A stretch of 64,000 nucleotides of DNA from JAJPKK01 sp963844635. Its GTDB lineage: Bacteria; Pseudomonadota; Alphaproteobacteria; Rhizobiales; Xanthobacteraceae. Shown here piece by piece: positions 45,576 to 54,062 of this stretch; within the stretch, counting starts at the first letter, position 1; each line of letters begins with the position of its first letter. Where the stretch lies: the NCBI GenBank assembly GCA_963844635.1, contig CAWJPD010000007.1:124001-188000 (forward strand), read 5' to 3'. The notes below the pieces were generated by a model. It did not search any database. It had not been told where the DNA came from and saw only the letters and a list, made by a program, of their open reading frames with translations. A program made the position numbers and the translations under genes.

Positions 45576-46400
45576 GATGATCTCCTAACGATTGCCGATG
45601 CCTAAAGCGATTCCCCTTCGATTTGAAGCGGAGGAATTTTCGGATGATCAGCGATGAGGGATTGTTTGCGCATTGATTCTGGTACGGATCGGATGTGCTG
45701 GTGCCGAGGCTCCATTCTGGTGATCTCAGGAACGCGTGGTTCAATCTGACGAGGCAGGCATATTGAACAGCCCGGCCGGCATGGCGCGAGAAACCGTCTG
45801 CGTGACGGGATGCGCTAAATCACTGCCGGAGCTGCATGATCCCCAAGCCGCAGCTCAAACGCGAAAAGTCTCTGCGGCATGGCTTCGGCCCAAAGCGCCG
45901 AAATTATCGCGTGAACCGCACCCGGTTTTGAACCAAGCGGATATCGCAGTTCGAATCCTGCGTGGCCAGGCACGCAGACGGTCTCTGCGCCTGGCAAATC
46001 ACCCTTGAGGACACCGTAAACAGCCGCAGCCGAGTCTCGGCGAGCTTCCTCGCTCTTATGGCCGCGGTCTGCAGCGATTCTGGCGCGGGCCGCCTCGTGT
46101 GCGGGAGGACTGTTGAGCTAATGAGCGGATGGGCATTGGGGCCTGTGCCGTTTCGCAGTATTGGCGAGATTGGGGTTTGCTCGCGCATCCTTTTCATTCA
46201 GCTGCATCGTCATAACCACGGTAACCATCCGATAGCGGCCGCCTTGCGGGCGTAGGCTGATTTGATCTGTCTTGGCACCGTGCAGGCAAAAGCCGTAACT
46301 TGAAGCCACCGCCTTTAGGCGGTGGAGTGTTCACACCCCTTTTGTCAGTGTAATATTCGTCCCAAAATTGCAGCGGGCATTCCCCACTTGGGGCAGGGAA
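45576..46400. other. Non-coding stretch with degenerate repeat and an IS200/IS605-like end
   Basis: This 825-bp gap has no supported gene. 45769-45990 matches 42449-42685 in part, including GGATATCGCAGTTCGAATCC. 46304-46335 has the hairpin CCACCGCC-TTTA-GGCGGTGG followed by AGTGTTCAC, as in the right end of IS200/IS605 elements. No tnpB or tnpA remnant was found next to it. Confidence 0.5.
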
Positions 46401-48109
46401 ATGGCAATGGAGACGCTGATGTCACAGACAGTAGCCCATACCCTTGTCGACGTGCTCGAAAAAATCGGCGTCACGCACATATTCGGCCTGATTGCCAATT
46501 CGCTAATCCGATCGGCGACGCCGTGCGCCACAGCAAGATCGAGTGGATCGGCGTGCGCCACGAGGAAGGCGCGGCACTCGCGGCCGCCGGCCAAGCGAAA
46601 CTAACTGGCCGGCTCGGCGTGTGTTGCGGCAGTACGGGGCCTGGCAGCACCCATCTCGTCGCCGGCCTCTATGAAGCATGTCGCGACCACGCGCCGGTTC
46701 TTGCGCTCTCCGGACAAATGCCGCGTCAATTGCAGGGCCTCGACTATTTTCAAGCGACAGATCCCGACCTGCTGTTCCGTGATGTCTCACTCTATACCGA
46801 GACCATTTCATCACCGGCACAGGCCCCAGCCGTCATTCATCAGGCCATCGCCGCCGCCTACGCCGGCCGCGGCGTCGCGCATTTGACGCTGCCAGTCGAC
46901 GTCCTCACCGCAGGGACCGAGGGCAGTGTCGCGAGTGTCGCCACGCTCAAGCCGCGCCCGGAAATCGTCGCCAGCGAGGCAGATATTGCCGAGATCGCAA
47001 ATCGCATCGACGGCGCCGAGAGCATCGTGATCATGTGCGGTGCTGGATGCTACGGCGCGTCCGAGGAATTGCGTGCCCTCTCCGATTGGCTCAAGGCGCC
47101 CTTGATCCATTCGGTCAAAGGCAAAGACATCATGCCTTATGACGATCCCCGCTGGATGGGTGGCATCGGCATGATCGGAACGAAGGCGGACTATCACGCC
47201 GTCATGAACTGCGACCTGTTTCTGATGCTCGGTACCGATTACCCTTACTCGGAATTCCTGCCGCGTCAGGGCACCGTCATCCAAATAGATGAGCGGGCGC
47301 GTGATCGGCCGCCGCGCACCGACCGAGCTTGGCGTCGTCGGCTCGGTGCGGCCGACAGTCAAATCGCTGCTCCATCGGTGAAGTCGAAGCGTGACAGCAG
47401 CTTCTTCGATCACGTCACATCTCAGCGCAAAGCCTGGAATGAGATGCAGGACAAGCAGTCCGATCCGGCGCGCAGCAAGGACCGCATTCATCCGCAGGCG
47501 GTCGCGCGCGCTGTGAGCGATCTCGCCGCACGCGACGCCGTGTTCGTCATCGACACTGGGCTGAACACGCTTTGGTCGGGCAACTGGATCCGCCAAAGCG
47601 GCGCGCAGCGGATTATTGGCTCCTTCAACAATGGTGCTGTTGGCACCGCGGTTGGCCAGGCGAATGGCATTCAGGCGCTGGACCGTTCACGCCAAATCAT
47701 CGCACTCTGCGGCGACGGCGGTTTCAACATGCTGATGTGTGAATTCCTCACCGCCGTGCAGCATAAACTGCCGGTAAAAGCCGTGGTCTATAACAATTCG
47801 TCCCTCGGACTGATCACGCTGGAGGCGGAAGGAATGGGCATGCCGGCTTGGAAAAAAGCCATTGACTTCCCCAACCCGGATTATGCGATGCTGGCGAGCG
47901 CCTGCGGCGCCGTGGGCTTCAAGGCCGACAAGCCCGGCGAGTTGCGCGACGCCATTCGCAAAGCGCTCAATGCCAACGGCCCGGCCATTGTCGACTGCGT
48001 GGTTTCAGCCGACGAATTGCCCAATCTCCCGCATATTGAGCTGGAAAAGGTTGCAAATTTCGCCAAAGCAAAGATCAAGGAAACGATACTCTCATTTACC
48101 GGCCAGTGA
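46401..48109 (+). CDS. Thiamine-diphosphate-dependent enzyme (acetolactate-synthase/pyruvate-oxidase-like), three frame changes
   Basis: From ATG 46401 the start reads QTVAHTLVDVLEKIGVTHIFGLI. A lost base near 46505 moves the frame, then GDAVRHSKIEWIGVRHEEGAALAAAGQAKLTGRLGVCCGSTGPGSTHLV (catalytic Glu in RHEEGAA) continues. Between about 47297 and 47383 the true reading RVIGRRAPTELGVVGSVRPTVKSLL is in another frame, so two indels restore each other. The C-terminal ThDP motif is CGDGGFNMLMCEFLTAVQHKLPVKAVVYNN near residue 490. The protein is close to PoxB and acetolactate-synthase-like oxidases; its substrate is unknown. Confidence 0.82.
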
Positions 48110-48446
48110 CAGTACGCTATGTGACGCCGCCGCTGAGCGAGAATTTGTCGGCAGCATCGCGCATACTTTGGTGGTGAGCCGGAGCAGCCGCTCGGCGATG
48201 ACGCGCTCAGTGCGATGAAGCCCCGTCGCCGGTTCCGCCATGCGCTTCTACAGCGGCGACGAACGGTTGTGTTTGGTCGCCGCCGCCGTGGCTCCAGAAA
48301 CCAGGGGCAGCTTTAAGTAATTAATCGACTCGCCTATTTCGGTGGCCTCGTAACATCCTCCATCCGCTACCCAGGGCCTTGATCCAAAGAAAGCGGTTTT
48401 TGGCCGCAAAGACGGATATTCCTCTGGTGATTATTGGCGCACCGTC
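48110..48446. other. Non-coding stretch after the TPP enzyme
   Basis: 337 bp without a supported gene. No terminator with a clear T-run, no repeat and no IS end were recognised. Confidence 0.4.
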
Positions 48447-48670
48447 GTGGAAGAGCGGAAGACCGAGGATGAGCTTCGTCTTCTCAATGACCATCTCGAA
48501 CCGGCGCCCGTTGCAGCCGACGACGCTGGCATCGCGTTCCGCTGGAAAGACTATCTCACCAACGGCCCAGGTCGCTGGAAGACGATGCGGCTTCACCCGC
48601 ACGAGTTCATCAGGCGCTTTCTGCTGCACGTCTTGCCCAGACCCACCGGTTGTTTGGGCCATGGGTCAGG
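48447..48670 (+). mobile_element. IS91-family transposase remnant
   Basis: A short frame carries PVAADDAGIAFRWKDYLTNGPGRWKTMRLHPHEFIRRFLLHVLP, which matches the end of the catalytic domain of IS91-type (Y2, HUH) transposases, where the usual text is a similar FRWKDYR...M.L...EFIRRFL.HVLP. The upstream HUH and Tyr motifs are gone and the frame is lost after 48660. It is a fossil. Confidence 0.7.
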
Positions 48671-48783
48671 AGGAGACATTCCGGTCGGACCGGCCAGTGT
48701 AAGGCGGTTTCCTTGCAGCCTCGACCGCGTTACCCTGACGCTTACCACATCGGGCTCGGGCCGAGCAGCGCGGAGGGTCATCG

Positions 48784-48930
48784 ATGCGACGACGAGATTT
48801 CATCGCCGCCATGGGTGGTGCAGCAGTTTGGCCGCTCACGGCACAAGCGCAGCAGCCCGAAAGACGGCGACGCGTTGGCGCTCTGATGCCGGACACCGAG
48901 AGTGATCTGATAGAGCGGCTGAAGCGGTAA
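48784..48930 (+). pseudogene. N-terminal fragment of a TrpX-type substrate-binding protein
   Basis: The 48-aa frame MRRRDFIAAMGGAAVWPLTAQAQQPERRRRVGALMPDTESDLIERLKR has the complete Tat/Sec signal and the first residues of the mature protein of the same family as the genes at 41157 and 42707. It then stops, so it is a truncated relic (CGGAGG lies 8 nt before the ATG). Confidence 0.75.
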
Positions 48931-48959
48931 CGAACTGGAACCGAGATCGTGGCGCGGAA

Positions 48960-49045
48960 TTCGCGGTTTCCCGCAATCAATTCGCGTTCGGAGTAGCAGA
49001 TAAACTCGTGAGCGGCCGGTTGCGTCCGTCACCTCGATCGCTTGG
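48960..49045 (-). pseudogene. Fragment related to the 60533 hypothetical gene
   Basis: On the minus strand this reads HPQAIEVTDATGRSRVYLLLRT, which matches the C-terminus of the 60533-61012 product (MPQAIEVTDKAGRSRVYVTLRE). The rest of that gene is not here. Confidence 0.6.
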
Positions 49046-49097
49046 GGGTGCAGCACAACTGATCCCACAGACTTGCTTCATCAACAGACTTGCTTCA

Positions 49098-49301
49098 TCA
49101 AGCTGAACAGAACGCGGCGACCGGAGTCCCAACGGAGGGCGGCTCTTGCGCGCCCTCGCTTTCGGCCAGCGCAACGTAATGCTCAGCGAGCCTCAGGTAG
49201 TCACTCTGAGTTTTGGATGAGCCAACAATTTCCGCGAGTTGGCGACACTCCGCCGCCCGATCTTGGTAGCGCTGCACTCTGGTCATGATCCGTCCCGCCA
49301 C
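49098..49301 (-). CDS. Small helical hypothetical protein (paralogue of 58927 gene)
   Basis: The 67-aa product MAGRIMTRVQRYQDRAAECRQLAEIVGSSKTQSDYLRLAEHYVALAESEG is nearly the same as that of 58927-59157 over 50 residues. Its pattern (RAAECRQLAEI...YLRLAEHYVALAE) belongs to a large family of small rhizobial proteins of unknown function. The ATG may be at 49301 or 49286. No partner is known. Confidence 0.7.
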   Translation of the reverse strand: MAGRIMTRVQRYQDRAAECRQLAEIVGSSKTQSDYLRLAEHYVALAESEGAQEPPSVGTPVAAFCSA

Positions 49302-49440
49302 GCCGTTTCATCCGGGACGGAATCGTTAATTTTTTGAGAAAAAGTGGTCAACTGTACAAAGGTGTAGTCTCCTGCTCCTCAAGCCCACCCCACCGCTCGC
49401 TATTTTCGAGCGAAAGTTTTGTGCGGAGGCGCTCTAACGC

Positions 49441-49500
49441 TCAAAGGGGTCCCTTTTGGATGCCGATAAGGGGTCCCGATTAGCTGCTGATTGACAAGCA
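49441..49500. mobile_element. IS21-like terminal repeat remnant
   Basis: CAAAGGGGTCCCTTTTGGATGCCGATAAGGGGTCCCGATTAGCTGCTGATTGACA contains GGGGTCCC twice and the TTGACA end. This is how the ends of IS21-family elements look in rhizobia. No istA or istB sequence remains. Confidence 0.5.
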
Positions 49501-49503
49501 ATC

Positions 49504-49800
49504 GTGGTGCCGACGCTGTCATCGGGAGAGACCGTCTCGATGGACAATCTCCCCGCCCATAAGGTCGTCGGCGTGCGCGAGGCGATCGAGGCCACCGGCG
49601 CCAAGATGCGGCTACTGCCCCCTATTCGCCGGACTTCAATCCGATCGAGCCGTCCTTCAGCAAGCTCAAAGCGCATCTGCGCAAGGCCGGCGAACGCACC
49701 ATTCCGGCACTATGGGATCGGATCGGATCAGTCCTCGAAACCTTCACCCCACGGGAATGCAATAACTACTTCACCCACGCCGGATACACACCAAGCTAAA
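49504..49800 (+). mobile_element. IS630-family transposase, C-terminal remnant with frameshift
   Basis: Frame 1 reads VVPTLSSGETVSMDNLPAHKVVGVREAIEATGAKMRLLPP. After about 49620 the frame changes to YSPDFNPIEPSFSKLKAHLRKAGERTIPALWDRIGSVLETFTPRECNNYFTHAGYTPS, ending at 49800. The DNLPAHK and PPYSPDFNPIE motifs hold the last two of the three DDE residues. The N-terminal half is missing. Confidence 0.85.
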
Positions 49801-49837
49801 CGGATTCCGCTCTAATTGCCCGTTCTTAGACTTCAGC

Positions 49838-50047
49838 TCAGCCATTCGGCATCGCAAATGCTTTTGCTCCTGCAGACGTGCATCTTCGTTGATAGACGGC
49901 ATGTGACATGGCACGGGTTTGCGCCGCCGCTCGCAACAAATCGCACTTACGGATGGCCTGATCTCGCTCACGCATGGCCTGATTCCGCTGATGAATAACC
50001 TGATTTCGCTGACGCTTGGCCCGTTGAAGCTCCTCGACCAAGTTCAT
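49838..50047 (-). CDS. Small coiled-coil hypothetical with 21-bp repeats
   Basis: The 69-aa frame starts MNLVEELQRAKRQRNQVIHQRNQAMRERDQAIRKCDLLRAAAQ. Residues 12-37 are almost perfect 7-residue repeats (RQRNQVI, HQRNQAM, RERDQAI), encoded by 21-bp DNA repeats. This would form a short basic coiled coil. No match to a known family is recalled, and coding status is uncertain; it may be a leftover between IS elements. Confidence 0.35.
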   Translation of the reverse strand: MNLVEELQRAKRQRNQVIHQRNQAMRERDQAIRKCDLLRAAAQTRAMSHAVYQRRCTSAGAKAFAMPNG

Positions 50048-50273
50048 TGCGGGGTCCGTGGCAAATTCAAGCGCCTCATCGATTTTCGTTACGAACTGGT
50101 CAATTGGTTTCGAAAATCTTGGATGCGAATATCTAGATCATCAGTCCGCCGGTACTGGGCCTGAACACCATCGCCTAGCGATGATCGGCTGGACTCGGCA
50201 AGATTCCGAAAAAAGTGACTGAAGTTGACCCGGTTTCGTGGACACCCGAACATTTGTGTTCAAGGAGCCCACG

Positions 50274-50588
50274 ATGGCAAAGACGAGACCACCTTACACA
50301 CCGGAATTCCGTCGCCAAATGGTCGAGCTGGTCCGCGCCGGTCGCTCGCCGGAGGAGCTGGCGCAGGAGTTTGAACCGACGGCGCAGTCGATCAGGAACT
50401 GGGTCGGCCAAGCGGAGTGTGACGCCGGCCGCGGCGGCAACGGACTGACGACGGCGGAACGCGAGGAGATCAATCAGCTCAGGCGTGAGAACCGGCAGCT
50501 CAGGCTTGAGAGGGATATCCTCTCAAAAGCCGTGGCCTGGTTTGCTCGGGAGACGAACACGATCCCATCGAAGGGTTCCGGTTCGTGA
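50274..50588 (+). CDS. IS3-family transposase OrfA, copy 1
   Basis: The 104-aa protein has an N-terminal HTH (KTRPPYTPEFRRQMVELVRAGRSPEELAQEFEPTAQSIRNWV) and a leucine-zipper-like end (EEINQLRRENRQLRLERDILSKAVAWFA). It differs from copy 2 at one residue of the last part (Val/Ala). The GTGA overlap with orfB suggests coupled or frameshift expression. Confidence 0.9.
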   Translation: MAKTRPPYTPEFRRQMVELVRAGRSPEELAQEFEPTAQSIRNWVGQAECDAGRGGNGLTTAEREEINQLRRENRQLRLERDILSKAVAWFARETNTIPSKGSGS

Positions 50589-51630
50589 GCGAGAACCAGG
50601 CCGCCTTCCCGATTGCCACCGTGTGCCGACTACTGGGTGTCTCCCCCAGCGGCTATTACGCGTGGACGAAGCGGCAGCCGTCGCGGCGTACCCAGACCGA
50701 CGCCGCGGTTGGCGCAGAGATCCGCGCCGCACACGCGGCTTCTCGCGGCATTTACGGGGCGCCGCGCATTCATGTCGATCTTGCGGCCAAAGGCATTCGC
50801 GTCGGCCGCAAGCGCGTCGCACGGCTGATGTCGGCGGCAGGTCTTGCCGGTGTGAGCCGACGCAAGTTCGTCCACACCACGGTGAAGGGCAGCGGCCGTC
50901 AGGCGCCGGACCTGGTCGATCGCAACTTCACCGCAGAGAGGCCCAATCTGCTGAGGGTGGCCGACATCACGCTACATTCCAACCTGGGCCGGCTTTCTCT
51001 ATCTGGCAGTTGTGCTGGATGCGTGCAGCCGTCGAATTGTCGGCTGGTCGATGGCCACGACGCTCGCTACTCGCCTGGTGCTTGACGCCTTGAACATGGC
51101 CCTCGCGATGCGACGACCGAAGGGCGTGATACACCACTCCGACCAGGGATCGCAGTATACTCTATTGAGTTCGGCCACCGCTGCCGCGAGGCGGGCGTGC
51201 GCCCCTCGAGGCTGGGTCGGAGACGCCTACGACAATGCCATGTGCGAGAGCTTCTTCGCCACGCTGGAATGCGAAGCTTCTCGACAGGCGTCGGTTCAAG
51301 ACGCAGGCCGAGGCGCGGACCGCGGTGTTCGAGTTCATCGAGGGCTTCTACAACCCGCGCCGCCGTCATTCCTCGATCGGGTATCTCTCCCCGATCGATT
51401 ACGAGCGTCATCACGCGGCCAATCCCGACGCACACCAGCCTGCCGCCGTGCTCGCGGCCGTCAAGGACAAGCCCTCCGGGCGGTCCCCAAGTGGGGCCGT
51501 CCTTGACCGCCGCTGCGCGCGACGGCCGCACCCTCGTGCGGGCCGGGATGGAAGAATGGCTCCGCCGGGGGCCGAACAAAAGAATGGCACTAAACAGGAG
51601 AGCAAAATGCCGTCAGACCAAATACCCTGA
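50585..51630 (+). pseudogene. IS3-family transposase OrfB, copy 1, frameshifted
   Basis: The DDE integrase-like protein is intact to GRQAPDLVDRNFTAERPNLL, then loses the frame: a base change gives RVADIT and a lost base near 50970. VLDACSRRIVGWSMATTLATRLVLDALNMALAMRRPKGVIHHSDQGSQYT is read in a second frame, and DAYDNAMCESFFATLEC, FEFIEGFYNPRRRHSSIGYLSPIDYE in others. With frames joined it matches copy 2. Confidence 0.85.
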
Positions 51631-51813
51631 TCCCAAGCCCGCAACCCTCCACGAAACCGGGGCAAGTCCAGACTTCCGCTTTGAATTCGATGATCTTTTC
51701 TAAAAAAGGATGGCCAGCCCATATGCTCCTCCTCCACTCGATCCAAGGCGCCTCCCTTTGCTCGGCCGCGAGGTGCCGGCATGCATCTAATCAGCCCAGG
51801 CACCTAAAGGCGG

Positions 51814-52089
51814 CTAGTACCTCTGCACAGAGGATATGACGGGTTGGAGCTTTGGGAGAAGTTCTGGATCGACGCGAAGGTGGATGCTTCGCGCCTTGCC
51901 GGGGATACGCGTGATAAGGCCCTGGCGTTCGAGAGTTAGCACCATCTGGTGGACGGTGGGCGGGGTGACGGCGAAGAACCGTTGGATATCGGCTTCGGCG
52001 GGCGATCGGCCGATGACGAGGGTATAAGCGTGAATGAAGGCCAGATACTGGCCTTGCTTGTCGGTGAAGCGAGGGGGCGCGAAATCCAC
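51814..52089 (-). CDS. LexA-like winged-helix protein carried by the IS630-type element
   Basis: The 91-aa product starts at GTG 52089: MDFAPPRFTDKQGQYLAFIHAYTLVIGRSPAEADIQRFFAVTPPTVHQMVLTLERQGLITRIPGKARSIHLRVD. Residues 8-75 match the LexA DNA-binding domain (KQ..YLxFI..Y....G..P...DI...F.V..P.V..M...LE..G.I...PG.ARSI). The LexA peptidase domain is absent. The gene is divergent from the IS630 transposase and lies inside the element's terminal repeats. It probably controls the transposase (inference). Its stop TAG falls on the CTAG target site. Confidence 0.75.
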   Translation of the reverse strand: MDFAPPRFTDKQGQYLAFIHAYTLVIGRSPAEADIQRFFAVTPPTVHQMVLTLERQGLITRIPGKARSIHLRVDPELLPKLQPVISSVQRY

Positions 52090-52705
52090 GCCACATAGAT
52101 TGATTAAACTGGGCCTCGAATCACAAGGAGGCCCTGATGAATATCCGCTATCGCGTTGATCTGACCGGCGAGGAGCGTGAGGACCTTAAGCGGATGCTGG
52201 GCGCCGGCACATGTTCGGCTGGAAATTGAAGCGGGCGCAAATCCTTCTGGCGGCCGATGCCGGCGCCAGCGATGAGGTGATCGAACGTACGATCGTGGTG
52301 GGTGGATCGACGGTTTATCGCACCAAGCGCCGATTTGTGGAGTGTGGCCTTGAAGCCGCCTTGAGCGAGGAGCCGCGATGTGGCGCCGAGCGCAAACTCA
52401 CCGGCAGGGACGAAGCGCTCTTGGTCGCAACGGCCTGCTCGAAGCCGCCGGCCGGGCGCAGTCGTTGGACGCTGGAACCCTGGCTGGCGAGATGGTCAAG
52501 CTGACGGCCCACAAGGGGCTTTCCCGCGAGACGGTTCGACGCCGCCTTGCGGAAAACGATCTCAAGCCCTGGCGCAAGGACATGTGGTGCATTCCCACGG
52601 TTGATGCCGAATATGTGGCGCGGATGGAGGATGTGCTGGACCTCTACAACGAGGAAGCGGATCCCTGGACTTGCCCCGGTTTCGTGGAGGGTTGCGGGCT
52701 TGGGA

Positions 52706-53751
52706 TCAGGGTATTTGGTCTGACGGCATTTTGCTCTCCTGTTTAGTGCCATTCTTTTGTTCGGCCCCCGGCGGAGCCATTCTTCCATCCCGGCCCGCAC
52801 GAGGGTGCGGCCGTCGCGCGCAGCGGCGGTCAAGGACGGCCCCACTTGGGGACCGCCCGGAGGGCTTGTCCTTGACGGCCGCGAGCACGGCGGCAGGCTG
52901 GTGTGCGTCGGGATTGGCCGCGTGATGACGCTCGTAATCGATCGGGGAGAGATACCGATCGAGGAATGACGGCGGCGCGGGTTGTAGAAGCCCTCGATGA
53001 ACTCGAACACCGCGGTCCGCGCCTCGGCCTGCGTCTTGAACCGACGCCTGTCGAGAAGCTCGCATTCCAGCGTGGCGAAGAAGCTCTCGCACATGGCATT
53101 GTCGTAGGCGTCTCCGACCGAGCCCATCGAGGGGCGCACGCCCGCCTCGCGGCAGCGGTGGCCGAACTCAATCGAGGTATACTGCGATCCCTGGTCGGAG
53201 TGGTGTATCACGCCCTTCGGTCGTCGCATCGCGAGGGCCATGTTCAAGGCGTCAAGCACCAGGCGAGTAGCGAGCGTCGTGGCCATCGACCAGCCGACGA
53301 TTCGACGGCTGCACGCATCCAGCACAACTGCCAGATAGAGAAAGCCGGCCCAGGTTGGAATGTAGGTGATGTCGGCCACCCACAGCAGATTGGGCCTCTC
53401 TGCGGTGAAGTTGCGATCGACCAGGTCCGGCGCCTGACGGCCGCTGCCCTTCACCGTGGTGTGGACGAACTTGCGTCGGCTCACACCGGCAAGACCTGCC
53501 GCCGACATCAGCCGTGCGACGCGCTTGCGGCCGACGCGAATGCCTTTGGCCGCAAGATCGACATGAATGCGCGGCGCCCCGTAAATGCCGCGAGAAGCCG
53601 CGTGTGCGGCGCGGATCTCTGCGCCAACCGCGGCGTCGGTCTGGGTACGCCGCGACGGCTGCCGCTTCGTCCACGCGTAATAGCCGCTGGGGGAGACACC
53701 CAGTAGTCGGCACACGGTGGCAATCGGGAAGGCGGCCTGGTTCTCGCTCAC
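52706..53751 (-). CDS. IS3-family transposase OrfB, copy 2, one late frameshift
   Basis: The frame is clean for about 270 codons: SENQAAFPIATVCRLLGVSPSGYYAWTKRQ, WVADITYIPTWAGFLYLAVVLDACSRRIVGWSM (first D), HHSDQGSQYTSIEFGHRC (second D), DAYDNAMCESFFATLECELLDRR (E), FIEGFYNPRRRHSSIG. A lost base near 52970 changes the last part; the other frame reads LSPIDYERHHAANPDAHQPAAVLAAVKDKPSG to the stop at 52706. It is the better preserved copy and could still be functional if the last domain is not needed. Confidence 0.88.
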
Positions 53752-54062
53752 GAACCGGAACCCTTCGATGGGATCGTGTTCGTCTCCCGAGCAAACCAGG
53801 CCGCGGCTTTTGAGAGGATATCCCTCTCAAGCCTGAGCTGCCGGTTCTCACGCCTGAGCTGATTGATCTCCTCGCGTTCCGCCGTCGTCAGTCCGTTGCC
53901 GCCGCGGCCGGCGTCACACTCCGCTTGGCCGACCCAGTTCCTGATCGACTGCGCCGTCGGTTCAAACTCCTGCGCCAGCTCCTCCGGCGAGCGACCGGCG
54001 CGGACCAGCTCGACCATTTGGCGACGGAATTCCGGTGTGTAAGGTGGTCTCGTCTTTGCCAT
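53748..54062 (-). CDS. IS3-family transposase OrfA, copy 2
   Basis: The 104-aa protein is the same as copy 1 apart from Ala for Val in KAAAWFA. ATG 54062 is chosen for MAKTRPPYTPEFRRQMVELV. Its stop overlaps orfB by 4 nt. Confidence 0.92.
   Translation of the reverse strand: MAKTRPPYTPEFRRQMVELVRAGRSPEELAQEFEPTAQSIRNWVGQAECDAGRGGNGLTTAEREEINQLRRENRQLRLERDILSKAAAWFARETNTIPSKGSGS

Larger units (their letters stand above)
50220..51670 (+). mobile_element. IS3-family insertion sequence, copy 1 (defective)
   Basis: The ends are TGAAGTTGACCCGGTTTCGTGGA (left) and the complement of TGGACTTGCCCCGGTTTCGTGGA (right), imperfect 23-bp inverted repeats. The 1451-bp element has orfA and orfB. It is about the same length as copy 2 but has several frameshifts in orfB. 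Confidence 0.9.
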
